Part shown: positions 44,159 through 53,323 of the stretch, piece by piece
How positions within the stretch are numbered: the first letter of the stretch is position 1
Layout of the letters: the number at the start of each line of letters is the position of its first letter
Assembly (NCBI RefSeq): GCF_017349295.1
Contig: NZ_JAFMPK010000009.1
Coordinates: 1 to 64,000 of the forward strand
Direction: 5' to 3'
Source of the DNA: Myceligenerans salitolerans
GTDB taxonomy: Bacteria; Actinomycetota; Actinomycetes; Actinomycetales; Cellulomonadaceae
DNA length: 64,000 bases
The notes under the pieces: generated by a model
The model's input: only the letters and a program-made list of their open reading frames with translations
Told to the model about the DNA's origin: nothing
Databases searched by the model: none
Program-made: the position numbers and the translations under genes

Positions 44159-44656
44159 GTGGTGAAGAAGAAGCGGGCCGCGGCGAGCGGCGGGACGCCG
44201 GCGGTCGCCGTGCTGGAGAAGGCGGGCGTGGACCATGTCCTGCGGGCCTACGAGCACGACGGGTCACGGGACGACTTCGGCGCCGAAGCGGCCGACGCGC
44301 TCGGCCTGCCGCCCGGGCAGGTGTTCAAGACGCTCCTGGCCGACGTCGACGGCGCGCTCACCGTCGGCATCGTGCCCGTGGACCGCAAGCTGGACCTCAA
44401 GGCGCTGGCCCGAGCGGTCGGCGGCAAGAAGGCCGCGATGGCCGAGGTGGCGCGGGCGGAGCGGGCGACGGGCTACGTGGCGGGCGGCATCTCGCCGCTC
44501 GGTCAGAAACAGCGACACGTCACGGTCCTCGACGAGTCCGCCGAGGTGTTCGACGTCGTCTACGTGTCCGGCGGCCGCCGCGGCCTCGACGTCGGCCTGG
44601 CACCGGAGGACCTGCTGGCCTTGACGCACGGCACGACGGCGCCGATCGCGCGCTAG
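44159..44656 (+). CDS. ybaK: YbaK/EbsC-type Cys-tRNA(Pro) deacylase
   Basis: A 165-residue YbaK-like editing protein that hydrolyses Cys-tRNA(Pro) in trans. Conserved segments are GGTPAVAVLEKAGVDH, GLPPGQVFKTLLADVDG with the catalytic Lys region, and YVAGGISPLGQKQRHVTVLDESA. Start choice is uncertain: GTG 44159 matches a leaderless start with GACAAT upstream, while ATG 44150 is in frame but without promoter or ribosome site. Conservation begins after either. Confidence 0.87.
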   Translation: MVKKKRAAASGGTPAVAVLEKAGVDHVLRAYEHDGSRDDFGAEAADALGLPPGQVFKTLLADVDGALTVGIVPVDRKLDLKALARAVGGKKAAMAEVARAERATGYVAGGISPLGQKQRHVTVLDESAEVFDVVYVSGGRRGLDVGLAPEDLLALTHGTTAPIAR

Positions 44657-44673
44657 GCGCCCGCCGGCCGGGC

Positions 44674-45408
44674 TCAGGGCCGGCGGGGCCCGAAGACCGC
44701 CGTGCCCACGCGGACGATCGTGGCGCCCTCCGCGACCGCGAGCTCCAGATCGGTCGTCATGCCCATCGACAGCTCCCGGGCGCCGGCGGTACCCGGCGCG
44801 CCGGACGCCAGCACCTCGTCACGGATGTCCCGGAGGCGGGCGAACCCGCCGCGCACCGTGGCCTCGTCGGCGGGCTCGCCGCGGGCGTCCAGGCGCGCGC
44901 CGATCGTCATGAACCCCGTCAGCCGCAGGCCGGGCAGCGCGGCGACGTCCTGGGCGAGCGGTGCGGCGTCGGCGGGCCCGACGCCGGACTTGGTCTCCTC
45001 GCCCGACACGTTCACCTGCACCATCACGTCCAGCGTGCGGCCGTCACGGACGCACCGTGCCGACAGGGCGTGGGCGAGCGTCGTCCCGTCGACCGTCTCG
45101 ACCCCCGTCGCCGTGGCCAGCACCTGGTTGATCTTGTTGCGCTGCAGGTGTCCGATCATGTGCACCTCGAGCGTGCCCGACGCGACGCGGTCGGCGAGGG
45201 CGGGCGCCTTCGCCACGAGTTCCTGGACGCGGTTCTCGCCGATCAGGTCGACGCCGGCGTCGACCGCGGCGAGCACGGCGCCGGCCTCCTGGGTCTTGGT
45301 CGCGACCAGGAGGCGGACGTCCCCGGGGTCACGCCCTGCGGCGCGGGCGGCGTCGGCGACGCGGGAACGGACAGCGGCGAGACGGTCGGCGATGGGGGAG
45401 GTCGGCAC
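44674..45408 (-). CDS. YggS family pyridoxal phosphate homeostasis protein
   Basis: A 244-residue PLP-binding TIM-barrel protein that buffers PLP. The PLP lysine is in LLVATKTQEAG (about residue 38). Other landmarks are DLIGENRVQEL, MIGHLQRNKINQV and LSMGMTTDLELAVAEGATIVRVGTAVFG. GTG 45408 has TACACT upstream on the minus strand, again a leaderless pattern. It converges on the ybaK-like gene across 17 bp. In other actinobacteria this family sits near ftsZ/sepF; here it is isolated. Confidence 0.92.
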   Translation of the reverse strand: MPTSPIADRLAAVRSRVADAARAAGRDPGDVRLLVATKTQEAGAVLAAVDAGVDLIGENRVQELVAKAPALADRVASGTLEVHMIGHLQRNKINQVLATATGVETVDGTTLAHALSARCVRDGRTLDVMVQVNVSGEETKSGVGPADAAPLAQDVAALPGLRLTGFMTIGARLDARGEPADEATVRGGFARLRDIRDEVLASGAPGTAGARELSMGMTTDLELAVAEGATIVRVGTAVFGPRRP

Positions 45409-45524
45409 AGACCCGAGTGTATGGAAACCCCGGTGATCCCCGGCGGCCCGGGAGATCACCGTCAGGGGCGGATCAGGGTGATACCCGGTGATGCGACTGC
45501 CGCGGCATGCGGCAGAATCGCCAC

Positions 45525-45941
45525 ATGCTTCGGACGCTGCTGAACATCATCTGGTTGATCTTCGCGGGCCTCGGCCTGTTTCTCGGGTACATGCTGGCGG
45601 GCATCATCTGCTGCCTGCTGATCGTCACCATCCCGTTCGGCATCGCGTCCTTCCGGATCGGCGTCTACTCGCTGTGGCCGTTCGGCCGGGCCGTGGTGGA
45701 CAAGCAGCAGTCCGGGGTCGGTGAGGTGATGTCGCTCGTGGGCAACGTCATCTGGGTGGTCGTGGCCGGCTGGTGGCTCGCGATCGGTCACATTGTCACC
45801 GCGATCCCGCTGTTCATCTCGATCATCGGCATCCCGATGGGCTGGGCGAACCTCAAGCTGATCCCGGTGTCGCTGATGCCGCTCGGCAAGGAGATCGTCC
45901 CGAGCGACACGCTCCTGCCCACCTACCAGCGGTCGGCCTGA
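45525..45941 (+). CDS. YccF domain membrane protein
   Basis: A 138-residue protein with four hydrophobic spans arranged as two similar halves, each containing the YccF pattern (VTIPFGIASFRIGVYSLWPFG; ISIIGIPMGWANLKLIPVSLMPLG). The function of YccF proteins is unknown. ATG 45525 is placed exactly by CAGAAT (45513-45518), so the ATG six codons earlier is less likely. A strong bidirectional terminator follows. Confidence 0.88.
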   Translation: MLRTLLNIIWLIFAGLGLFLGYMLAGIICCLLIVTIPFGIASFRIGVYSLWPFGRAVVDKQQSGVGEVMSLVGNVIWVVVAGWWLAIGHIVTAIPLFISIIGIPMGWANLKLIPVSLMPLGKEIVPSDTLLPTYQRSA

Positions 45942-45955
45942 CCGGCGCCGCGCGC

Positions 45956-45997
45956 GAGCCGAGCGGTCGGCCCGGCCAGGGACCGACCGCTCGGCTC
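45956..45997. terminator. Strong bidirectional terminator
   Basis: GAGCCGAGCGGTCGG (45956-45970) and CCGACCGCTCGGCTC (45983-45997) form a perfect 15-bp stem with a 12-base loop between the yccF-like gene and the converging SGNH hydrolase gene. Confidence 0.8.
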
Positions 45998-46006
45998 ACA
46001 GCCGGG

Positions 46007-47347
46007 TCACTCGTCGGCGAGTGACATGACCTCCTGGTCGAGCGGGCCCAGGGTCATCCGGGGCTCACCCGTCGCCGTGAGGGTCGCCGCGCCGAGCCCG
46101 CCGACCACGCAGCTTCCGCTGACCGGGTTCCCGCCGTTCCACACCTGGCGGAGGCAGTTGCGCTGGGCGAGCTGCCCCCAGTAGTTCGGGTGGAGGGACT
46201 CCTGGATCTCGTAGGGCGAGTCGCCGATCGTCGACACGGTGCGGATCTGGTTGATCCACTCCGTCCGGTCCACCGCTCCCGGCGACTGCCAGTTCGCCAG
46301 GCCGACCTCCTCGTAGAGGCCCACACCCTCCTCGCACAAGCGCTGTCCGTCGAAGGCGTGCGTCATGTCCAGGGTGCGGACGTTCGGCAGGCCGACGTCG
46401 GCCGCCGCACCCAGCAGCGCCCCGTTGATGACGGGCAGAGCCGTGGAGTTCGCCCAGTTCGCGTCGGCGTTCCAGATGCCGCAGCCTCCGGTGAACTGCC
46501 GGCTGTACCCCGACTGGGAGTACCGGATCCCGGAGCCGTTCGGCAGCGGGGACGGGTAGGTCTGCACGACGAGCGTCCACTGGTCGTCGGTGTAGCCCGC
46601 GTTCCGCATCGCCGTGGCCACGTTGCCGAGCGACTGGGCGACGTCGGCCCTCACGGCGGCGACGTTGGCGGCGGTGAAGTTCTCCTCGACCGAGTCGTCG
46701 TCGTGGCAGTAGTTCTTCCACCACGTGGGAGAGGTGAGGAAGTTGACCACGCACTGCTGGACGATGCCCGCGAAGTCGAAGTCGTTGCCGCCGATCGAGA
46801 CGACGACCATCCGGACGTTGCGCGTCGCGGCGGCCTCCTGCAGGGCGAGGGCCTGCCCCTGGCCCGCGGATCCGTCGAAGAAGTCGATGCCCGGCTTGAA
46901 CCCGGACCCGGTGAAGGTCGCGGTCCGTGCGCCGCTGCACGCGAGGTTGAGCCCCTGGGTGCCGGCGCCGAAGTACGCCTCGGCCGAGGACGCCCGGTGG
47001 CACCCCGCGATGGTCTCGCCGGTGCCGTCGGCGTTGTCGTGGTAGGCGTGGGGGCCCAGTGCGTCGGCGCGGCGGTGGTCGGCGTTGGAGCTGCCCGCCC
47101 AGCGGCCGGCCTCCCCGGAGATGTACGAGTCGCCGAGCGTGACGACCCAGGGTTCTCCGACACCGGGCCCGTCGGCGGCCGCGGGCGGCGCGGTGGCGAC
47201 GGAGGTGGCGACGAGGGCTGCGGCGGCGAGCGCGACGGCCGGCCCGGTCAGGGCGGCGCGGAAACGGGCGCGGACCGAGCGGGGGTGGGTCGGTCCGGAA
47301 CCGGTGGATCTGACACGGGACGATCTGACGCGAGGCGAGGTGTGCAT
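46007..47347 (-). CDS. Secreted SGNH/GDSL-type esterase
   Basis: A 446-residue secreted hydrolase. The first 65 residues or so form a long Arg-rich signal peptide with a hydrophobic core and an AxA site near APPAAADG. Catalytic blocks are GDSYISGEAG (Ser), GGND in VSIGGNDFDF and the C-terminal SLHPNYWGQ (Asp/His region). Eight or more Cys in the mature part suggest disulfides. Such enzymes de-esterify lipids or polysaccharides outside the cell. ATG 47347 has CAGGAG upstream; a palindrome lies further 5'. Confidence 0.87.
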   Translation of the reverse strand: MHTSPRVRSSRVRSTGSGPTHPRSVRARFRAALTGPAVALAAAALVATSVATAPPAAADGPGVGEPWVVTLGDSYISGEAGRWAGSSNADHRRADALGPHAYHDNADGTGETIAGCHRASSAEAYFGAGTQGLNLACSGARTATFTGSGFKPGIDFFDGSAGQGQALALQEAAATRNVRMVVVSIGGNDFDFAGIVQQCVVNFLTSPTWWKNYCHDDDSVEENFTAANVAAVRADVAQSLGNVATAMRNAGYTDDQWTLVVQTYPSPLPNGSGIRYSQSGYSRQFTGGCGIWNADANWANSTALPVINGALLGAAADVGLPNVRTLDMTHAFDGQRLCEEGVGLYEEVGLANWQSPGAVDRTEWINQIRTVSTIGDSPYEIQESLHPNYWGQLAQRNCLRQVWNGGNPVSGSCVVGGLGAATLTATGEPRMTLGPLDQEVMSLADE

Positions 47348-47383
47348 TGACCAGACTCCTGTTGTCGGATGAGGCAGCACCGT

Positions 47384-47396
47384 TACTGACTCAGTA
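47384..47396. promoter_or_regulatory. Palindrome upstream of the SGNH hydrolase gene
   Basis: TACTGA-C-TCAGTA is a perfect 6+1+6 palindrome 37 bp upstream of the start codon, in an AT-rich promoter stretch (about 47380-47450). Size and spacing suit a dimeric HTH repressor. No regulator gene is adjacent. Confidence 0.45.
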
Positions 47397-47487
47397 GGCA
47401 ATAGTAGAGTCTAAGAAGCACTCATTAAAGAGCAAATGGTGGGCAAAATATGACGCGCGGCCGTCGGCGGGGTACGGCGGCCGGCCG

Positions 47488-50151
47488 TCAGATCGGGCCT
47501 ACCCGCAGCGCCCGGAGCATGACCTGCCCCGCCTCGTCGCTCGCCGCGAGGTCGACGCCCGCGGTGATCGCCCAGTCGCGGTTCCCGTCCGCGTCGTCCA
47601 GCACCTGACGGACCCACCACGTGCCCTCCGGCACCCGGCTGCCGTCCGGCAGTTCCGCCCCCGGCTCCAGGACCGTGACCAGGCTCGCCGCGCGCGCCTC
47701 CGGGCCGATGCCGATCGCGTCGTCGCCCTGCTCCTCGAACAGGGGGTCGAGGGCGTCGGCCCAGGCGTCGGCGTCCATGCCGAGTGCCCCGTCCAGGGAG
47801 CCGAGCGCCTCGTACGCCTCGCGTGCGGCGAGCTCGACGCGCCGGAACATCGCGTTGCGCACGAGCCGGCGGAACGCACGGGGGTTGCCGGTGACCGGTC
47901 GCGCGGGAGCCTCCGCCCCCGCGTCCGCGAGCTCTCCCTCCACGACCAGGTCGGCGTCGTCGTCCACCGGGTTCTGGAGGCGCTCCCACTCGTCGAGCAG
48001 CGACGAGTCGACGTTCCGCACCAGTTCGCCCAGCCACTCGATGACCTCGTGGACGTCCTCCGTGCGGTGCTCCTCCGGTACCACCTGACGCACGGCGCGG
48101 AACGCGTCCGCGAGGTACCGCAGCACCACGCCCTCGGTGCGTTCCAGCCCGTAGGCGCTGACCAGCTCCCCGAACGTCATCGCCTTCTCGAGCATGTCGC
48201 GCACCACCGACTTGCACGACAGCTCCGCGTCCGCCACCCACGGGTTCGTCTGCTTGTACGTGGCGAAGGCCGGCTCCAGCAGGTCCCGCAGCGGCTTGGG
48301 CCAGGTGACCTCCTCCAGCAGCTCCATGCGCTCGTCGTACTCGATGCCCTCGGCCTTCATCGCCGCGACCGCCTCGCCGCGCGCCGTCTTCTGCTGGCCG
48401 AACAGGACCTGCCGCGGGTCGTCGAGCGTGGCCTCGATGACGGAGACGACGTCGAGCGCGTGGGTGGGGCTGTCGACGTCGAGCAGGTCCATGGCCGCGA
48501 GCGCGAACGGGGAGAGCGTCTGGTTGAGCGCGAAGTCACGGGGGAGGTCCACCACGAGCCGTGCGCTGGGGCGGTAGCCCTCGGGGCGCGTGGGGTCCGG
48601 GACGCGAACCCGTTCGACGACGCCCGACTGGCGCAGGCTGCGGTAGATGCGGAAGGCCTGCCGGACGTGCTTGGCCTTGAGGGCGTCGGTGTCGTGGTTG
48701 GCGGTGAGCAGGTGCCGCATCGCGGCGACCGGGTCACCGTCGGGACGTGCCAGCACGTTCAGCACCATCGCGTGGGAGACGGTGAAGTTGCTGCTCAGCG
48801 GCTCCGGGTCGGCGTCACGCAGGCGTTCGAACGTGGAGTCGGTCCAGTTCACGGCGCCGGACGGAGCCTTCTTGCGGACGATCTTCTTCTTTTTCTTCGG
48901 GTCGTCCCCGGCCTTGAGCAGTGCCTTGCGGTTCTCGATGACGTGCTCGGGCGCCATGACGAGCACCTCGCCGAGCGTGTCGAAGCCCGCGCGCCCGGCG
49001 CGCCCGGCGATCTGGTGGAACTCGCGCGCCGTGAGGTGGCGCATCCGCTCGCCGTCGAACTTCACCAGGCTGGTCAGCAGGACCGTGCGGATGGGCACGT
49101 TGATGCCGACGCCGAGGGTGTCGGTCCCGCACACCACCTTGAGCAGGCCCTTCTGGGTGAGGCGCTCCACCAGGCGGCGGTACTTGGGCAGCATGCCCGC
49201 GTGGTGCACGCCGATGCCCGCGCGCAGGAACTTGCTCAGCGTCTTGCCGAAGCCCGTGCCGAACCGGAACGCGCCGATCTCCGCGGTGACGGCCTCCTTC
49301 TCGTCCTTCGAGGCCAGCTTGGTCGAGAGCAGCGCCTGGGCGCGGTCGACGGCGTCCTTCTGCGTGAAGTGGACGACGTACACCGGGGCGCGGTGCGTCT
49401 CGACGAGTTCCTGGATCGTGTCCGTGAGCGGCTCGACGACGTAGGCGAACTCCAGCGGGACGGGACGTTCGGCACCCGTCACCTCGGCGACCTCGCGGCC
49501 CGTGCGGGCCTCCAGGTCCTCGCGCAGCCGCGTGGTGTCGCCCAGCGTGGCCGACATGAGCAGGAACTGCGTGTCCGGCAGCTCCAGCAGCGGCACCTGC
49601 CACGCCCAGCCGCGCTGCGGGTCGCCGTAGTAGTGGAACTCGTCCATGACGACCTGGGCGATCGCGTCGTCCCCGGTGAGCGGGCCGCCGTCGTTGCGTG
49701 CCTGCCGCAGGGCGAGGTTCGCCAGGATCTCCGCCGTGCAGCAGATGATCGGGGCGTCCGGGTTGACCGCGGAGTCGCCCGTCATCATGCCGACGTTCTT
49801 CGAGCCGAACGCCGCCACGAGATCGAAGAACTTCTCGCTGACCAGAGCCTTCAGCGGTGCCGTGTAGTAGGTGCGCCCGCCGCGGCCGGACCGGTTCGCC
49901 GCCAGCGCCGCGAACTGCGCGCCCATCGCGACCATGGACTTCCCCGACCCGGTGGGTGTCGCGAGGATGACGTGCGAGCCCGTCATGAGCTCCAGCAGCG
50001 CCTCCTCCTGGTGCGGGTAGAGCGGACGGCCGCCGTCGGACGCCCACGTCCCGAAGTTCTCGAACAGCACGTCCGGGTCCGGGGCCTTGCCGGTCGGAGC
50101 GGGGATGTGGGGGAGCAGGGTTCCGGCGGGGCGAGGCGTCGTGGTCGTCAT
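47488..50151 (-). CDS. DEAD/DEAH-box helicase with DUF3516 domain
   Basis: An 887-residue superfamily 2 helicase of the Ski2-like kind. Motif I is TPTGSGKS (about residues 64-71), motif II is DEFH (in VVMDEFHYYG), motif III is SAT and motif VI is HQIAGRAGRAGFD. The C-terminal 400 residues match the DUF3516 type found in actinobacteria, with a Lys-rich run (DPKKKKKIVRKK) joining the halves. It probably remodels RNA or DNA; its exact role is unknown. It is a single gene, with the start ATG at 50151. Confidence 0.9.
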   Translation of the reverse strand: MTTTTPRPAGTLLPHIPAPTGKAPDPDVLFENFGTWASDGGRPLYPHQEEALLELMTGSHVILATPTGSGKSMVAMGAQFAALAANRSGRGGRTYYTAPLKALVSEKFFDLVAAFGSKNVGMMTGDSAVNPDAPIICCTAEILANLALRQARNDGGPLTGDDAIAQVVMDEFHYYGDPQRGWAWQVPLLELPDTQFLLMSATLGDTTRLREDLEARTGREVAEVTGAERPVPLEFAYVVEPLTDTIQELVETHRAPVYVVHFTQKDAVDRAQALLSTKLASKDEKEAVTAEIGAFRFGTGFGKTLSKFLRAGIGVHHAGMLPKYRRLVERLTQKGLLKVVCGTDTLGVGINVPIRTVLLTSLVKFDGERMRHLTAREFHQIAGRAGRAGFDTLGEVLVMAPEHVIENRKALLKAGDDPKKKKKIVRKKAPSGAVNWTDSTFERLRDADPEPLSSNFTVSHAMVLNVLARPDGDPVAAMRHLLTANHDTDALKAKHVRQAFRIYRSLRQSGVVERVRVPDPTRPEGYRPSARLVVDLPRDFALNQTLSPFALAAMDLLDVDSPTHALDVVSVIEATLDDPRQVLFGQQKTARGEAVAAMKAEGIEYDERMELLEEVTWPKPLRDLLEPAFATYKQTNPWVADAELSCKSVVRDMLEKAMTFGELVSAYGLERTEGVVLRYLADAFRAVRQVVPEEHRTEDVHEVIEWLGELVRNVDSSLLDEWERLQNPVDDDADLVVEGELADAGAEAPARPVTGNPRAFRRLVRNAMFRRVELAAREAYEALGSLDGALGMDADAWADALDPLFEEQGDDAIGIGPEARAASLVTVLEPGAELPDGSRVPEGTWWVRQVLDDADGNRDWAITAGVDLAASDEAGQVMLRALRVGPI

Positions 50152-50210
50152 GGTGCGGTCATTGTCTCAGCCCTGCTGAGGGGCGCGACCGGCGCCCGTG
50201 CGGGGCGGGC

Positions 50211-51086
50211 TCAGGGCCGCAGCGCGTCGCAGGCCGTGAGCAGGCGGTCGCGGAGCGCGGCGGACCGGTCGGCGAAGCCGCGCTGGCGGCGGACGTACTC
50301 CGCCTTGCCCTCGGGCGTCTCGATCGCGACCGGTTCGACGCCGTACGCGGACACGTCGTAGGGGGAGGCCGCCATGTCCGTGTACCGGATGTCGCGGGCC
50401 AGCTCGAACGTGTCCAGCAGCAGCTCTCCCGGCACGGCCGGGCCGAGCTTGAGGCACCACTTGTACAGGTCCATGTTCGCGTGGAGGCAGCCCGGCTGCT
50501 CCAGCGCGGGCTGTGTGGCGCGGGTGGGGCGCAGGGCGTTGCGGTCGCGGGCCTCGGGGGTGAAGAACCGGTAGGCGTCGAAGTGCGAGCAACGCACCGG
50601 GTGCGACTCCACGACCGCGTCCGTCCCCGTGTGGCCCAGCCGCAGGGGCAGCGGGTGCCGATGGTCGCGCCCCGCCTCCTTGTCGCGGTAGACCATCGCC
50701 CATTCGTGCAGCCCGAAGCAGCCGAAGGTTCCCGGGCGCGACGCGGTGGCGGCGACCAGCGTGCGCACGTACCGCACGGTGTCGCCACGCTCGGCGAGGA
50801 AGGCCTCCACGTCGAGGGTGACGCCGCCGAGCACCCGCGTGTACCAGCGGCCCGCGGCGGCACCGGCCAGGACCACCCCGGCCCCGGGATGCCAGCGACG
50901 CAGGTGGGAGATCCGGGTGGGGTAGTAGGTGAACAGGAAGTCCTCGATCGCGTGCTTCCGTCCGGCGGCCCGCGCCTCGCGGCGGACCGCCGTCAGCGCG
51001 TCGGCACGTGCGCGGTGCGCGGCGGCCGCCGCCCGCCACGTGGCGGACGGGAGCAGGCCGGTACGCTCACCGAGGGTCGAGGTCAC
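50211..51086 (-). CDS. Uncharacterised actinobacterial protein annotated elsewhere as 3-methyladenine DNA glycosylase
   Basis: A 291-residue soluble protein. AHRARADALTAVRREAR, then IEDFLFTYYPTRISHLRRWHPG, and GCLHANMDLYKWCLKLGP are strongly reminiscent of an actinobacterial family labelled 3-methyladenine DNA glycosylase in databases. I see no helix-hairpin-helix or TagI motif, so the enzymatic label should be treated with care. GTG 51086 is placed exactly by TAGAGT on the minus strand. It is divergent from the phzF-like gene across 45 bp with overlapping promoters. Confidence 0.65.
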   Translation of the reverse strand: MTSTLGERTGLLPSATWRAAAAAHRARADALTAVRREARAAGRKHAIEDFLFTYYPTRISHLRRWHPGAGVVLAGAAAGRWYTRVLGGVTLDVEAFLAERGDTVRYVRTLVAATASRPGTFGCFGLHEWAMVYRDKEAGRDHRHPLPLRLGHTGTDAVVESHPVRCSHFDAYRFFTPEARDRNALRPTRATQPALEQPGCLHANMDLYKWCLKLGPAVPGELLLDTFELARDIRYTDMAASPYDVSAYGVEPVAIETPEGKAEYVRRQRGFADRSAALRDRLLTACDALRP

Positions 51087-51092
51087 CCACCA

Positions 51093-51124
51093 ACTCTAGG
51101 GCCGCATCCGCCGCACCCTAGGCT
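51093..51124. promoter_or_regulatory. Back-to-back leaderless promoters
   Basis: TAGAGT on the minus strand (51098-51093) and TAGGCT on the plus strand (51119-51124) each lie about seven bases from the start codons of the divergent genes at 51086 and 51132. The -35 region of each must overlap the other gene's promoter, so the two may interfere. Confidence 0.55.
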
Positions 51125-51131
51125 GACCCGC

Positions 51132-52010
51132 ATGGTTCTTCCCTTCCGGCAGGTCAATGTCTTCTCCGCGGCGCCCACGGGCGGCAATCCCGTCGCCGTC
51201 GTCCACGACGCGGGCGCCCTCACGGACGAGCAGCTGGCCGCCTTCGCGCGATGGACGAACCTGTCCGAGACCACGTTCCTTCTCCCGCCCACGGATCCCG
51301 CCGCCGACTACCGCGTGCGGATCTTCACGCCGACGCACGAGCTCCCGTTCGCGGGACACCCGACGCTCGGCACGGCCCACGCGTGGCTCGAGGCCGGTGG
51401 CGTGCCCGCCGGCGACGACGTGGTCCAGGAGTGCGGGGTCGGCCTGGTGACGGTGCGTAGGGAGGTGTCCGTGGCCGGCGCCGAACCGTCGCGCACCGGG
51501 TCGGCCGCCCTGGCGTTCGCCGCCCCGCCGCTCCTGCGCTCGGGCCCCGTCACCGAGGAGGACCGGGCCCGTATCGCCGGTGCGCTGGGGATCCACGTGA
51601 CCGACATCGCCCGCGCCGCCTGGGTCGACAACGGTCCCGGCTGGGTGGCCGCGCAACTGCGGGACGCCGAGGCCGTGCTCGCCCTGCGGGTCGACGCCGC
51701 ACGGTTCGGGGAGCTCACCATCGGCGTCATCGGCCCGCACTCGCCCGCCGACCGCCGCCGCCTCGGCGCGGACGTCGAGGTGAGGGCGTTCGTGCCGTCG
51801 CTCGGTGCGGCCGAGGACCCGGTGACCGGGAGTCTCAACGCGGGCCTGGGCCAGTGGCTCGCCGGGGACGTCCTGCCGTCGTCGTACGTGGCGGCGCAGG
51901 GCACCGTGCTCGGCCGCGAGGGCCGCGTCCGCGTCACGAAGGGCGACGACGGCGAGGTGTGGGTCGCGGGCGAGACGATCACGACCGTCGTGGGCGAGGT
52001 ACGCCTCTGA
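51132..52010 (+). CDS. PhzF family isomerase-like protein
   Basis: A 292-residue protein of the diaminopimelate-epimerase-like fold. Family landmarks are FRQVNVFSAAPTGGNPVAVV at the N-terminus with Gly-Asn-Pro, the general base in LSETTFLLPP (Glu near residue 45), FAGHPTLGTAHAWLE, and AAEDPVTGSLNAGLGQWL. PhzF isomerises a phenazine precursor, but most homologues act on unknown substrates and no phenazine genes are nearby. Its end overlaps the converging DUF418-like gene by 32 bp. Confidence 0.88.
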   Translation: MVLPFRQVNVFSAAPTGGNPVAVVHDAGALTDEQLAAFARWTNLSETTFLLPPTDPAADYRVRIFTPTHELPFAGHPTLGTAHAWLEAGGVPAGDDVVQECGVGLVTVRREVSVAGAEPSRTGSAALAFAAPPLLRSGPVTEEDRARIAGALGIHVTDIARAAWVDNGPGWVAAQLRDAEAVLALRVDAARFGELTIGVIGPHSPADRRRLGADVEVRAFVPSLGAAEDPVTGSLNAGLGQWLAGDVLPSSYVAAQGTVLGREGRVRVTKGDDGEVWVAGETITTVVGEVRL

Positions 52011-53235
52011 CGGGCGACGGCGGCGTCGCACCGGTGGGCGGCGTCGCCCGGCCCGGCCCCACGCGTCCGGTCACCCACCGGACCCAGGCGGCGAACACCC
52101 GCTCCAGCGGGCCCTGGCCGAACAAGGCCCGCCACAGCGTCGCCGCCGCCAGGGTGATCAGCACCATCCAGCCCAGCGGGCCGTTCGTCGGCGGGTCGAG
52201 CAGATCGAAGCCACTCTCGGTCACCGCCCAGATCGCGACGATCTGCGCCGAGTAGACCGTCAGCGCCATCGAGCCCACGGCGGCCAGCGGTGCCAGCACG
52301 CGCGCACCGGCACCGCCCGCGAACAGGCACAGCCCGATCAGCCCGAGAGCGAACCCGCCGGACCCGAACACCTCCAGCATCGTGTCGTCATGGGGCCCGT
52401 CGAGCCAGAGGTAGTGCGGTGTCGGCCAGGGATCGCCGAGGCCGAGCGTGCCCGGCCCGGCCCAGGCGGTGGTCGTCCCCTGAAGGTTCGCCTCGACGGC
52501 CGCCCGCCCGCCGCCCGCCGCCGTCATGCCGGCCGAGACGAGGGCGCAGACGAACGCCACACCGAACCCCCCGCCGACCAGGCCGAGCCGCAGCCCGGCG
52601 CGGCGCAGGTCACTGCGACCCACCGCCAGGCCCGCGAGCACGAAGGCCATCCACACGACCGCCGGGTAGTGGCCGGTGAGCAGGAAGTCCGTGAAGGCGC
52701 CCGACCCGTCACGCGGCAGCCGCAGTCCCAGCCGGGCCAGGGCCTCGGGCCCGTAGTACGCGATCGGGGGCCCCGCCACGCCGATCACCACCGCGCACGA
52801 CGCGAGCTGCGCGGGCCGCAGCCGCAGGAAGGGCAACGCCAGCACGAAGTACGCCGCGTAGAAGCCGAGGATGAGCGCGACGCGCGTGCCCAGCAGGTCG
52901 AGCACCGCGACCAGGCCCAGCAGCGCGACCGCCCGCGCCAGGATCGCCACCCGGGCGGCGGCGAGCCCCGCACCGGACGGCGGCTCCTGACGTCCCGTGG
53001 CCAGCCCCAGCGACACGCCCGCCACGGTGGCGAACAGGATGGAGGAACGACCGTGCGAGAAGCCCAGCCAGCCCTCCAGCGTGGCGAGGTCCGCCGACGT
53101 CACGCCGACGTGCGCCGTGAACATGCCGAGCACGGCCAGACCCCGGGCGATGTCGACCCCGGGCACCCGGCCCTCGTGCGGCGCCTGCGCCGTGCCCGGT
53201 CCCGGGGCGGGCGGTCTCGCTGACGACGTGGGCAT
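51979..53235 (-). CDS. DUF418/heparan-alpha-glucosaminide-acetyltransferase-like membrane protein
   Basis: A 418-residue membrane protein with about ten spans. The N-terminal RVPGVDIARGLAVLGMFTAHVG is the hallmark of the DUF1624/DUF418 acyltransferase group, and a C-terminal DUF418-like part runs LAPLAAVGSMALTVYSAQIV...NGPLGWMVLI. Members may acetylate exported sugars or envelope lipids. ATG 53235 has GGGAGG upstream. It is divergent from the methyltransferase gene and its end overlaps the phzF-like gene. Confidence 0.75.
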   Translation of the reverse strand: MPTSSARPPAPGPGTAQAPHEGRVPGVDIARGLAVLGMFTAHVGVTSADLATLEGWLGFSHGRSSILFATVAGVSLGLATGRQEPPSGAGLAAARVAILARAVALLGLVAVLDLLGTRVALILGFYAAYFVLALPFLRLRPAQLASCAVVIGVAGPPIAYYGPEALARLGLRLPRDGSGAFTDFLLTGHYPAVVWMAFVLAGLAVGRSDLRRAGLRLGLVGGGFGVAFVCALVSAGMTAAGGGRAAVEANLQGTTTAWAGPGTLGLGDPWPTPHYLWLDGPHDDTMLEVFGSGGFALGLIGLCLFAGGAGARVLAPLAAVGSMALTVYSAQIVAIWAVTESGFDLLDPPTNGPLGWMVLITLAAATLWRALFGQGPLERVFAAWVRWVTGRVGPGRATPPTGATPPSPVRGVPRPRRS

Positions 53236-53323
53236 GACGGCATCCTCCCAGGTCTCCCCGAGGCTTGTCCCGACCAGTGAGAACCCCTGTGTGACGCCCG
53301 CCTCACCTCGGTAGCGTGAAAAC

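Noticed and set aside
43330-45543. 737-codon plus-strand frame over the TauE-like, ybaK-like and yggS-like genes
   Set aside because: It crosses three well-supported genes in other frames and gives only charged low-complexity sequence.
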